8,733 nt of DNA from an uncultured Collinsella sp. (GTDB lineage Bacteria; Actinomycetota; Coriobacteriia; Coriobacteriales; Coriobacteriaceae). Numbering within the stretch: position 1 is the first letter of the stretch; every line of letters begins with the position of its first letter. The notes under the pieces are model-generated. The model saw only the letters and a program-made list of their open reading frames with translations. It did no database searches and was not told the origin of the DNA. The DNA lies in NCBI GenBank assembly GCA_905210085.1, contig CAJLVJ010000062.1, positions 1-8,733 of the forward strand, given 5' to 3'. The position numbers and the translations under genes are program-made. Positions 1 to 6,013 of the stretch are shown here, piece after piece.

Positions 1-448
1 TGATGGTCACCTCGGCAGCGGTACCGGCGGTCGTCGGCACAGCGATGGTGAACACGGCATGGTTCTTGGTGGGAGCAACGCCCTCGAGGCTACGGACATC
101 GGCGAACTCGGGGTTGTTGATGATAATGCCGATAGCCTTAGCGGTATCCATGGAAGAGCCGCCGCCGATGGTCACGATAGCGTCAGCCTCGGCGGCCTTG
201 AAGGCCTCGACGCCGTCCTTGACGTTCTGGATGGTGGGGTTGGGCTTGATCTCGGAGTAGAGGCTCCAAGCGATGCCGGCGGCGTCGAGCTCGTCGGTCA
301 CCTTGGCGGTAACGCCAAACTTGACCAGATCGGGATCGGAGCAGACGAAAATCTTCTTGTAGCCGCGACGCTGGAGCTCGCCGGGGATCTCCTTGATGGC
401 GCCGGAACCATGATAAGAGATGGTATTGAGAACGAAACGATTAGCCAT
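1..448 (-). CDS. fucO: Lactaldehyde reductase / iron-containing alcohol dehydrogenase (FucO-like), partial
   Basis: Only the first 149 codons are present; the gene runs off the left edge. The protein begins MANRFVLNTISYHGSGAI and tracks E. coli FucO closely as I recall it, including the segment NNPEFADVRSLEG near residues 111-123. The dinucleotide-binding motif GGGSSMDTAK lies at residues 95-104, and the family-typical PTTAGTAAEVT at about 138-148. The Fe(II)-binding residues would be in the missing part. FucO family enzymes reduce L-lactaldehyde to 1,2-propanediol with NADH during anaerobic fucose or rhamnose breakdown; they are cytoplasmic dimers. The start ATG (448-446) is preceded by GGGAGG about six bases upstream, which fixes it. 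A LacI-type palindrome lies roughly 100 bp upstream. Another group III alcohol dehydrogenase (such as 1,3-propanediol dehydrogenase) remains possible, but the N-terminus favours FucO. Confidence 0.9.
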   Translation of the reverse strand, partial: MANRFVLNTISYHGSGAIKEIPGELQRRGYKKIFVCSDPDLVKFGVTAKVTDELDAAGIAWSLYSEIKPNPTIQNVKDGVEAFKAAEADAIVTIGGGSSMDTAKAIGIIINNPEFADVRSLEGVAPTKNHAVFTIAVPTTAGTAAEVTI

Positions 449-546
449 TGATAGCCTCCCATCGTGTGCGGGGCACCCATTACGCCCCACGCTATGAGTC
501 CCATCCTAACGCTTTTGAAACGAAAAACGCGTGAGAACGTCAAAAT

Positions 547-564
547 TGTTAAAGCGTTTCAACA
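547..564. promoter_or_regulatory. LacI-family operator-like palindrome upstream of fucO
   Basis: The sequence TGTTAAAGCGTTTCAACA is an 18-bp near-perfect palindrome (seven of nine pairs complementary) centred on CG, the usual form of LacI/GalR-family operators and catabolite-responsive elements. A matching half-site, TTGAAACG, recurs on the plus strand at 515-522. It lies about 100 bp upstream of the fucO start, where sugar-responsive control would be expected. The regulator is not in the window; the assignment rests on the shape of the palindrome alone. Confidence 0.5.
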
Positions 565-577
565 GAATAACGGAGCC

Positions 578-611
578 CTAGTCCTTCCCTCCCGACAGCA
601 GCGAAGGCTAG
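578..611. repeat. Imperfect inverted repeat upstream of fucO
   Basis: The left arm CTAGTCCTTC (578-587) pairs with the right arm GAAGGCTAG (603-611) with one bulged base and a 15-base loop. There is no T-run on either side, so it is unlikely to be an intrinsic terminator. It overlaps no gene and could be part of a leader structure or a binding site. Confidence 0.35.
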
Positions 612-683
612 ATTATAGGAGCAATCGCCCAAAGAATACGACCGACTCAGTCTATAAATTGTTTCTGTTTTAGCAATATATGT

Positions 684-712
684 TTGACAATACGTTTATA
701 AAAAGATACTTT
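684..712 (+). promoter_or_regulatory. Candidate sigma-70 promoter for the 861 gene
   Basis: A perfect -35 hexamer TTGACA (684-689) is followed after 17 bases by TACTTT (707-712), a weak -10. The surroundings are AT-rich and point into the plus-strand gene starting at 861. The leader would be about 140 bases. A shifted -10 reading (GATACT, 705-710) is possible with a 15-base spacer. Confidence 0.5.
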
Positions 713-860
713 ATAGTGAATAACATGCATGCAGCAAATAACGTCATTCATTTTGTTAGAAATTGCCCATGCGGTTATTGCAGCTGCATCTACTGCAACG
801 TACAGCGTAATTCTCCGCACGAAGCAGAAGACGGTTCCAATTCGATCGAGGCGATGACAC

Positions 861-1400
861 GTGGTGGCTAGTGGTCCTAAATCGAGCAAGACGGCTACAA
901 ACGAATATCGAATCTCGATTGAAGGTAACCCTTATCCGCATACTCTGGCTCTCATCAACCCAGCGGGAGACAACCTCAACATCAAAAGACATGGGTTCAC
1001 GGGTCCACTAGGACAGCTATTGAGTCTTAAATATACCGTTTATGACGATGCAAATGAAAAACTCTTCACTGTCGTCGACGGTGGTTTTAGCAACATGCCC
1101 AGGGTTGCGCTCATCATCGAACACAGGGAAGTTGCGGTGTTCGATTATGGTCTAAACAGACTTGAGATGAAGTGCGTAACGAACATACCGAATTACGCAA
1201 TAAAAGGTAACTTCCTATTTGGAGATTACGATATATTCAGCCAACGGGAAGTGAAGCTATCTTCAGTTATCGTCCTTCAATGTGATAAACAATCGTGCTT
1301 TAGCGTACAGGTTTTGGATAAAGCCGAATTAGCCGCCGCAATTGGAATACCTACAGCCATTGCCCTTCTTAGGGCTCGGATTGAAGAGCATCTCGAATAA
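861..1400 (+). CDS. Small protein, possible LURP-one-related / tubby-like fold
   Basis: This encodes 179 residues. No start further upstream is possible because a TGA stop in this frame lies at 855-857. GTG at 861 or the next codon GTG at 864 are the candidates, with a weak GAGG at 848-851. There is no signal peptide or transmembrane helix. From about residue 54 the protein reads as repeated short beta strands (LSLKYTVYDDANEKLFTVV, then REVAVFDYGLNRLEMKC, then GNFLFGDYDIFSQREVKLSSV), ending in a hydrophobic helix AAAIGIPTAIALLRARIEEHL. This pattern of strand pairs closed by a C-terminal helix recalls the LURP-one-related/tubby-C/scramblase fold, whose bacterial members have no established function. 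The match is by pattern only. Codon use is AT-richer than all flanking genes, suggesting acquisition. It converges on the ABC ATPase remnant. Confidence 0.7.
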   Translation: MVASGPKSSKTATNEYRISIEGNPYPHTLALINPAGDNLNIKRHGFTGPLGQLLSLKYTVYDDANEKLFTVVDGGFSNMPRVALIIEHREVAVFDYGLNRLEMKCVTNIPNYAIKGNFLFGDYDIFSQREVKLSSVIVLQCDKQSCFSVQVLDKAELAAAIGIPTAIALLRARIEEHLE

Positions 1401-1427
1401 ATCGCAAAAAGCAGTTCGTAACAACAT

Positions 1428-1691
1428 TCAGGAGCTAGATAGTTTTTCTGGCTCCTGGAACTGTATTACATAGTCTGCAAATTGTTCGAAACCATGTCCA
1501 TGATCCGCAATGATGACGATTCGCTCTTTCATCTCCTGTGCAACCACCACCTTCAAAAAGGATATCGAAGCATTCTCTAAATTGTTGCAAGGCTCATCCA
1601 GACTAATAATAGAATAGCTGCTCAGAAAGGCTCTACAAAGCAATGAAGACGACAGTTCTCTGCCTTGATTATCAACTTGAGTACTGTCGTC
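1428..1691 (-). pseudogene. Degraded ABC-transporter ATPase, C-terminal remnant
   Basis: On the minus strand an open stretch of about 87 codons, bounded upstream by a stop at 1694-1692, retains the end of an ABC ATPase. It has a signature-like segment (RELSSSLLCRAFLSS), a Walker B with D-loop region (SIISLDEPCNNLE) and an H-loop strand (IVIIADHGHGFEQFADYV). The canonical LSGGQ is broken and shortened to LSSS. Walker A, the Q-loop and most of the alpha-helical domain are missing from this frame, and no normal ATG or ribosome binding site precedes it; TTG at 1643 is the first possible start. In an overlapping frame (1717-1622) a 31-codon stretch beginning MPELF contains KTTVLKLI, which resembles the residues after Walker A. 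An internal deletion with frameshift would explain both, but the second similarity is short and may be chance. Confidence 0.6.
1429..1457. repeat. Inverted repeat between convergent 861 gene and ABC remnant
   Basis: CAGGAGC (1429-1435) and GCTCCTG (1451-1457) are perfectly complementary with a 15-base loop. The repeat sits 28 bases after the stop of the 861 gene and overlaps the last codons of the ABC remnant on the other strand. It lacks an adjacent T-run, so it is only a weak candidate for a terminator. Confidence 0.35.
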
Positions 1692-1693
1692 TT
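1646..1693. repeat. 11-bp perfect inverted repeat inside the ABC remnant
   Basis: AAGACGACAGT (1646-1656) is mirrored exactly by ACTGTCGTCTT (1683-1693) with a 26-base loop. On the plus strand the right arm is followed by ATTTTGAAT, a poor T-run. It coincides with the place where the ABC ATPase reading frame is broken, so it may be a rearrangement scar as well as a possible weak terminator. Confidence 0.5.
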
Positions 1694-1844
1694 ATTTTGA
1701 ATAAAAAGCTCTGGCATATGTCCATCCCCTCAACTAATAAGTACAGCTAGAAAGATGACATTTTTATTCTATAGCCTCAAGCAGCACGCTTTGCTGACGT
1801 CAAATCTTGTCATTACAAACATGCACCTTAGCGCTTAAGACTCC
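1692..1844. other. AT-rich stretch without a recognised gene
   Basis: Apart from the overlapping 31-codon frame described with the ABC remnant, nothing coding is recognised here. Base composition matches the AT-rich island rather than the DUF1275 gene that follows. On the minus strand GAGGGG precedes the ATG at 1717 by a plausible ribosome-binding distance, which may be a relic of the lost ATPase gene's start or chance. Confidence 0.5.
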
Positions 1845-1874
1845 AAAAAAGGGGCGGCCGAGATGGCCGTCCCC
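1845..1874 (-). terminator. Intrinsic terminator of the DUF1275 gene
   Basis: Read on the minus strand, GGGGACGGCC (1874-1865) pairs with GGCCGCCCC (1859-1851) around a five-base loop with one bulged A, and is followed directly by six Ts (1850-1845). This is a canonical Rho-independent terminator about 50 bases past the DUF1275 stop. It also marks the boundary of the AT-rich island. Confidence 0.9.
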
Positions 1875-1891
1875 TCCCCAATATTGATCAG

Positions 1892-1921
1892 TGCGGCAAA
1901 GGGGCCAGCCCCTTTGCCGCA
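1892..1921. repeat. 14-bp perfect hairpin directly after the DUF1275 stop
   Basis: TGCGGCAAAGGGGC (1892-1905) and GCCCCTTTGCCGCA (1908-1921) are exact complements separated by only two bases. On the minus strand it begins five bases after the stop codon. It has no adjacent T-run, so the neighbouring hairpin at 1845-1874 is the likelier termination point; this one may protect the 3' end of the mRNA or act as a second element of a tandem terminator. Confidence 0.8.
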
Positions 1922-1926
1922 TTCGG

Positions 1927-2643
1927 TTACTTTCGGCAGCCCTCTTTCCAAGCCTCGGCCGCAACCTTCCAGCGTAAGCGCAAGTCGCGCTCGCGGTCGA
2001 TGAACATGATGGCAAACGCGACAAACAGCAGCAAGCTCGCCACGACGATGGCGTGCAGGCCCATGCGCTCAATACACCAGTTGCCCAACACGGCGCCAAA
2101 CACAAAGGTAAAGATCACGCCAAAGTACAGCAGGCCGTTTTCCAAAAAGCCGCGCCTGTGGGTGATGATGTAATCGTCCACGTTTTGCAGCGCGTTGCGC
2201 AAGTTGCCGATGCACATGGTCGTAGCGATGCCGTGACCGTGGATCTTGCGGAAGCTCTCGACCTGCATGCCGCAGGCAAACGAGGTGAGGCAGTTGGCGA
2301 GCAGGTTGAAATTGCCGCCCGGGATAAAGCTCACGCCCAGTAAGATGACGGCTTCAAAGAACACCGTCACCTGACGCCAGTGGATCACGCTGCCAAACCG
2401 CTCGTGTACCAGATCGGCAAGCATAATACCCACGGCAAACGACACCACAGGGAAGAAGTAGCGCTCCGCAAGTGCCCAGTTGCCCTCCGAGATGCTCACG
2501 CCCACGAGCAGGATGTTGCCTGTCTGCGCGTTGGCGAAAACATGGTCGCGCCCAATGTACGAATACACGTCCATAAAGCCACCGGCGAGCGCCAAGATGA
2601 TGCCCAGCTCAATAGACTCCGATATCTGTTTGGCACGCTGCAT
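1927..2643 (-). CDS. DUF1275 (YoaK-type) integral membrane protein
   Basis: A 238-residue membrane protein of the usual length for the DUF1275/YoaK family, whose function is not established. The hallmark N-terminal segment is present: GGFMDVYSYI at residues 21-30 and FANAQTGN at 36-43. The family's internal duplication shows as a related motif in the second half (GMQVESFRK near 125-133, then TTMCIGNLRNA near 141-151). Hydrophobic segments lie roughly at 13-30, 63-80, 93-108, 112-126, 171-190 and 196-214, consistent with six membrane spans. The C-terminus is charged and probably cytoplasmic. The start ATG (2643-2641) is chosen because AAGGAGG (2660-2654) lies ten bases upstream and family similarity starts there; an upstream extension in the same frame lacks family features. 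It is transcribed divergently from ygiQ and ends in two hairpins. It may be a small-molecule transporter, but the substrate cannot be inferred. Confidence 0.88.
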   Translation of the reverse strand: MQRAKQISESIELGIILALAGGFMDVYSYIGRDHVFANAQTGNILLVGVSISEGNWALAERYFFPVVSFAVGIMLADLVHERFGSVIHWRQVTVFFEAVILLGVSFIPGGNFNLLANCLTSFACGMQVESFRKIHGHGIATTMCIGNLRNALQNVDDYIITHRRGFLENGLLYFGVIFTFVFGAVLGNWCIERMGLHAIVVASLLLFVAFAIMFIDRERDLRLRWKVAAEAWKEGCRK

Positions 2644-2826
2644 CGTCGTGCATCCTCCTTGTTGACGACTCTCTCGTGCGTTGGCGGAAACATAGCCGCC
2701 GTTCATACTGTAACCCATTGACAACATGGCGTGCGCGCGAGACGGGTTCTCCAACGCGCAGATACACAGTCTGGAAACAAACGGCACCCGCATCGACACG
2801 CCGATCCGCCAGCTCATGTACTCCCA

Positions 2827-2857
2827 CAGTCTTTTTAGCTCCGTCCCAAAAAGACTG
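2827..2857. repeat. REP-like hairpin with GGGACGGAG loop upstream of ygiQ
   Basis: CAGTCTTTTT (2827-2836) and AAAAAGACTG (2848-2857) form a perfect 10-bp inverted repeat with an 11-base loop. On the minus strand the loop region reads TTGGGACGGAG, an 11-mer that recurs on the plus strand at 6364-6374. Its left edge ACAGTCTTT (2826-2834) recurs at 6006-6014. This sharing suggests a copy of a small dispersed palindromic repeat rather than a gene-specific operator. Confidence 0.55.
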
Positions 2858-2859
2858 GT

Positions 2860-2865
2860 TACAAT
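2860..2865 (+). promoter_or_regulatory. Candidate -10 element for ygiQ
   Basis: TACAAT (2860-2865) is a good -10 match 31 bases before the ygiQ start, but no -35 hexamer is seen at 16-18 bases. It directly abuts the inverted repeat at 2827-2857, which would occupy the -35 region. The assignment is tentative. Confidence 0.35.
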
Positions 2866-2886
2866 TACGTGCAGCATACAGACACC

Positions 2887-2893
2887 GGGAGGG
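2887..2893 (+). promoter_or_regulatory. Ribosome binding site deciding the ygiQ GTG start
   Basis: GGGAGGG stands just upstream of GTG at 2897. The same frame is open further upstream to 2726, but that extension has no comparable ribosome binding site and no family similarity, so this site selects the GTG. Confidence 0.75.
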
Positions 2894-2896
2894 ATC

Positions 2897-5038
2897 GTGG
2901 CAAAAAAGCCTCAGCACGCTCAGAACAACCAGCGCAGTCAGCAGGGCAAACAGGGCCAGCAGCAAAAGCGCGGCGGCAAGGCGCAGGCCACGGTCGCCCG
3001 CACCAAGCATTCCCAAGCGACGCCCGCCCGCCCCTGGCGCCCGGGCCGCGATAAATTCCTCCCCGTCAGTCGAGCCGACATAGATGCACGCGGCTGGGAC
3101 CAGTGCGACTTTGTCTACATCTGCGGCGACGCCTATGTGGACCATCCCAGCTTTGGCATGGCCATCGTCAGCCGCGTACTCGATGCACACGGCTACAAAG
3201 TGGGTATCATCTGCCAGCCCGACTGGACCGATCCCACCAGCATCACCGTGCTCGGCGAGCCGCGCCTGGGCTTTTTGGTCAGCGCCGGCAACATGGACTC
3301 CATGGTCAACCACTATTCGGTGACCAAGCACCGCCGCCACACCGATGCCTACACGCCCGGCGGCGAGGAAGGTCACCGCCCCAATCGTGCCGTCACGGTC
3401 TACGGCAACCTCATCCGCCAGACGTTTAAGGACGCTCCCATCATTATCGGCGGCATCGAGGCAAGCCTGCGCCGCCTGGCCCACTACGACTACTGGCAGG
3501 ACAAGCTCAAGCGCTCGGTACTACTCGACTCGGGCGCCGACATCCTCATCTACGGCATGGGCGAGCACGCAATCGTCGAGATCGCCGACGCGCTCGACGC
3601 GGGACTGCCCGTCGACCAGATTACCTATATCAATGGCACCGTTTACCGCACGGGTTCGCTCGACGAGGTCTACGACTACGACCTGCTGCCCAGCTGGGAC
3701 GACCTTACCGCCGACAAGCTCAACTACGCGCGCAGCTTTAACGTGCAGCAGCAGAATATGGACCCCATCACCGGACATCGCCTGGTAGAGCCCTACCCCA
3801 ACAGCGTCTATGTGGTGCAGAACCCGCCGTCGGCGACGCTCACCACCGACGAGATGGACGAGGTGGCAGAGCTCCCCTATGCACGCGATTGGCATCCCGA
3901 CTACGACGCGGCAGGCGGCGTGCCGGCCTTTGCCGAGATCAAGTTTTCCATTAGCTCCAACCGCGGCTGTTTTGGCGAGTGCTCGTTTTGCGCGCTCACC
4001 TTCCACCAGGGCCGCGTGCTGCAGATGCGCAGCCACGACTCGATCATGCGCGAGGCCGAGCTGCTCACGCGCGATCCCGAGTTTAAGGGCTACATCAATG
4101 ACGTGGGCGGACCGACGGCCAACTTTAGCCGCCCTGCCTGCGACAAGCAGCTCAAGCACGGCGTGTGCAAGAACAAGCGCTGCCTGTGGCCGAGCGTGTG
4201 CAAGAACATGGTGGTCGACGAGAGCGGCTACACGCAGCTGCTGCGCGACCTGCGTCAGCTGCCGGGCGTCAAAAAGGTCTTTGTGCGCAGCGGCATCCGT
4301 TTTGACTACACCATGGCCGATGCCTCGGACGAGTTTTTGCGCGAGCTCCTGGAGCACCATGTCTCGGGCCAGCTACGCGTGGCGCCCGAGCACGTGAGCG
4401 ACGCGGTGCTGTCCGTGATGGGCAAGCCGAGTCGCGCCGTCTACGATGCGTTCTGTCGCAAATTTGAACGCCTGAACCGCGAATACGGACTCAAGCAGTA
4501 TGTGGTGCCGTACCTGATCTCGAGCCACCCCGGCTCGACGATGAAGGAAGCCGTGGACCTTGCCGAAGCCGTGCGCGACATGGGCTACATGCCCGAGCAG
4601 GTGCAGGACTTCTACCCCACGCCGTCCACCATGTCGACCTGCATGTACTACACCGGCGTGGACCCGCGCACCATGCAGCCGATCTATGTGGCGCGCGACC
4701 CGCACGAGAAGGCCATGCAGCGCGCGCTCATCCAGTATCGCAAACCCGAGAACTATAAGCTCGTGCGCGAAGCGCTGGAAAAAGCCGGGCGTCGTGACCT
4801 GATCGGCTACACCAAGCATTGCCTGATCCGTCCCGTACCGCCGCGCCCGGGCGAGACATCGGCCGGCGGCGGACACGGCACCGGCAAGAAGGGCGGCAAG
4901 CCGCATGGCGGCGGCGCTGGCAAGGGGCCCAAGGGTAGCAAGGGGCACGGCGGCATGTCGCGCGCACAGAACACTGCCGGTCGCAATCGCGCGGCCCAGG
5001 GACGACAGGGCGCCAACGGAGGCGGGCGTCGCAACTAG
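2897..5038 (+). CDS. ygiQ: YgiQ family radical SAM protein (UPF0313)
   Basis: This 713-residue protein is close to the length of E. coli YgiQ. It starts at GTG 2897 after GGGAGGG. Residues 1-45 are a basic, Gln-rich leader; the UPF0313 N-terminal domain follows (CDFVYICGDAYVDHPSFG near 67-84, GGIEASLRR near 185-193). The radical SAM iron-sulfur motif CX3CX2C is complete at Cys358, Cys362 and Cys365 (GCFGECSFC). A second cysteine cluster at 415, 424, 429 and 435 (KHGVCKNKRCLWPSVC) matches a conserved YgiQ feature and may bind another metal centre. The conserved APEH and the C-terminal HCLIRP segment are also present. After that come about 65 residues of Gly/Lys/Arg-rich low-complexity tail, likely disordered and possibly nucleic-acid binding. 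The family's reaction is not known to me. It is divergent from the DUF1275 gene and converges on the CPBP gene, sharing the CTAG of both stops. Confidence 0.95.
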   Translation: MAKKPQHAQNNQRSQQGKQGQQQKRGGKAQATVARTKHSQATPARPWRPGRDKFLPVSRADIDARGWDQCDFVYICGDAYVDHPSFGMAIVSRVLDAHGYKVGIICQPDWTDPTSITVLGEPRLGFLVSAGNMDSMVNHYSVTKHRRHTDAYTPGGEEGHRPNRAVTVYGNLIRQTFKDAPIIIGGIEASLRRLAHYDYWQDKLKRSVLLDSGADILIYGMGEHAIVEIADALDAGLPVDQITYINGTVYRTGSLDEVYDYDLLPSWDDLTADKLNYARSFNVQQQNMDPITGHRLVEPYPNSVYVVQNPPSATLTTDEMDEVAELPYARDWHPDYDAAGGVPAFAEIKFSISSNRGCFGECSFCALTFHQGRVLQMRSHDSIMREAELLTRDPEFKGYINDVGGPTANFSRPACDKQLKHGVCKNKRCLWPSVCKNMVVDESGYTQLLRDLRQLPGVKKVFVRSGIRFDYTMADASDEFLRELLEHHVSGQLRVAPEHVSDAVLSVMGKPSRAVYDAFCRKFERLNREYGLKQYVVPYLISSHPGSTMKEAVDLAEAVRDMGYMPEQVQDFYPTPSTMSTCMYYTGVDPRTMQPIYVARDPHEKAMQRALIQYRKPENYKLVREALEKAGRRDLIGYTKHCLIRPVPPRPGETSAGGGHGTGKKGGKPHGGGAGKGPKGSKGHGGMSRAQNTAGRNRAAQGRQGANGGGRRN

Positions 5039-5946
5039 GGCAGCGGTGCGCTCGCTGCGTCCATCCCACACGCGTGGCGCAGCGAGCGCATTGCCTCAAC
5101 GAGGATGACGCCGGCGATAACGACCGTAATTGCCACGTCGAACGGCGTGTTCACAAACCAGAGCAGCCCCATGAGATACGACCCGGCATTAAAGGCAAAG
5201 TGCAGCAGGATCGTGTAGCGGAGCTTTCCGGTCGTCACGAGCACCCAACCAAAGATGAGGCCGGCGGCGCCCGCGTAGCAACCCTGCACCCAATTCATGT
5301 GCATAAAACCGAAGATTGCCGCCTGCAGCACAATCGCTGCGGGGATACCCCACGTGCTTGGGGCCGCCCAGGGCACCATGGCGCCGTCCTGCGCACTCGC
5401 ACGACGCCGGCGCTTCCAAAGTGGGCGGCACTGCGGATTAAACGCTCGGAGCGAAAACTCAAAAATAATGCCGCGCACCAGCAGCTCTTCACAAAACGGG
5501 GCGCCGAGCACCGTAGTCAGGACGGCGAGATAGTTGGTGTCGCCCATGCCTGTTTCCTCGACAAGCTCGCTGTAGCCGGCCGCCGCCTCGGGCAACAGCG
5601 ACAGCACGGCGTCGGTCACGTAGCCAACGACCACCTGCAGGGCCAGGCCGATCACGATAACGCAGGCGATGCGTTTCCACACCCCACGCGCTCCCCCGCC
5701 GAGCGGGTGCTCGCTTTGCCGGCGTGCCATAAACGAACGCGGCCACAGATAACGCCACCACAGCAGCGCCATCAAAAACGATGCCGTCTGCGCGACGGCC
5801 TGAAGCAATTGAATGTCGAGGCCATCGATCGAAAAACCCATGAACACCGATGCGACGCCAAGGGCGGAGAACAAAACGACACTCAGGGCAATATCGGCAG
5901 CGACGACGCCAAAACAGGCAAGCGCCCAAATCATCGCATTGAGCAT
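5035..5946 (-). CDS. CPBP family intramembrane metalloprotease
   Basis: A 303-residue polytopic membrane protein carrying all three CPBP (Rce1-like, formerly Abi) motifs: Glu153-Glu154 with Arg158 (EELLVRG), Phe212 with His216 (FGFMH), and His249 with Asn253 (HFAFN). In this family the Glu and His residues form the catalytic centre inside the membrane; members process prenylated proteins or peptides, or act in bacteriocin self-immunity, and many have no known substrate. Hydrophobic segments include about 5-38, 48-65, 93-118, 139-151, 200-215, 225-240 and 270-285. An Arg/Lys-rich insertion (about 172-185, including WKRRRR) lies between motifs 1 and 2. The start ATG (5946-5944) is set by GGGAGGAGG five bases upstream; a longer reading to 5973 would begin inside the repeat. 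It follows the antitoxin gene by 23 bases, probably in one transcript, and overlaps ygiQ by four bases tail to tail. Confidence 0.9.
   Translation of the reverse strand: MLNAMIWALACFGVVAADIALSVVLFSALGVASVFMGFSIDGLDIQLLQAVAQTASFLMALLWWRYLWPRSFMARRQSEHPLGGGARGVWKRIACVIVIGLALQVVVGYVTDAVLSLLPEAAAGYSELVEETGMGDTNYLAVLTTVLGAPFCEELLVRGIIFEFSLRAFNPQCRPLWKRRRRASAQDGAMVPWAAPSTWGIPAAIVLQAAIFGFMHMNWVQGCYAGAAGLIFGWVLVTTGKLRYTILLHFAFNAGSYLMGLLWFVNTPFDVAITVVIAGVILVEAMRSLRHACGMDAASAPLP
5047..5090. repeat. 13-bp perfect hairpin at the ygiQ/CPBP convergence
   Basis: TGCGCTCGCTGCG (5047-5059) and CGCAGCGAGCGCA (5078-5090) are exact complements. A nested stem CCAC/GTGG (5066-5069 with 5074-5077) sits in the loop. 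The hairpin starts eight bases after the ygiQ stop and encodes the last residues of the CPBP protein on the other strand. No T-run follows on either side. It may block read-through or protect the ygiQ mRNA end. Confidence 0.7.
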
Positions 5947-5961
5947 GCCAACCTCCTCCCG

Positions 5962-6013
5962 ACGACTAGTCATTGGGGACGTTCTTCAACGACTAGCTGT
6001 TGGGGACAGTCTT
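5962..6013. repeat. Two-copy 27-bp tandem repeat with TTGGGGAC core
   Basis: Two units start at 5962 and 5989. Both begin ACGACTAG, then differ at three bases, share TTGGGGAC, differ at two, and end TCTT; the period is 27 bases. They lie between the antitoxin and the CPBP gene and overlap the antitoxin's last codons. The flanking ACAGTCTTT also occurs next to ygiQ. Such GGGAC-core units resemble REP-like repeats mobilised by RAYT-type (TnpA-REP) transposases, but no transposase is in the window. Confidence 0.75.

Larger units (their letters stand above)
449..860. other. Intergenic region between fucO and the 861 gene
   Basis: No convincing gene is seen across these 412 bases. The left part should hold the minus-strand fucO promoter and leader. 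A TATAAT hexamer occurs on the minus strand at 617-612 but has no good -35 at the usual spacing, and a TTGACG lies at 543-538 without a good -10, so the fucO promoter is not settled. The right part, from about 640, turns AT-rich and contains the plus-strand promoter candidate listed separately. A short stem (TTGCAG at 778-783 with CTGCAA at 793-798) and the palindrome TGCAGCTGCA (779-788) lie in the leader of the 861 gene; neither has an assigned role. Confidence 0.6.

Noticed and set aside
680..871. Plus-strand frame with a cysteine-rich stretch (CPCGYCSCIYC) resembling a zinc ribbon
   Set aside because: Its ATG precedes the promoter's -35, it has no ribosome binding site, no recognisable family, and it overlaps the better supported gene at 861.
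1646..1693. Terminal inverted repeats of a mini transposon
   Set aside because: The enclosed 26 bases are too short to be an element, and no target-site duplication is seen.
2644..2877. N-terminal extension of the DUF1275 protein
   Set aside because: The extension shows no membrane or family similarity, and AAGGAGG points to the ATG at 2643.
2726..2896. N-terminal extension of YgiQ by 57 codons
   Set aside because: The extension crosses the repeat hairpin and the likely -10, lacks family similarity, and GGGAGGG supports GTG at 2897.
2609..3484. Long minus-strand open frame opposite the start of ygiQ
   Set aside because: It is antisense to a clear YgiQ protein, Ala/Val-rich as expected of GC-rich shadow frames, and has no domain features.
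5947..5973. N-terminal extension of the CPBP protein beginning MTSRREEVG
   Set aside because: Those codons are made of the tandem repeat and the ribosome binding site itself; the ATG at 5946 is correctly spaced from GGGAGGAGG.
5962..6013. CRISPR-like repeat-spacer array
   Set aside because: There are only two imperfect units in direct tandem with a two-base gap, and no spacers or cas genes.
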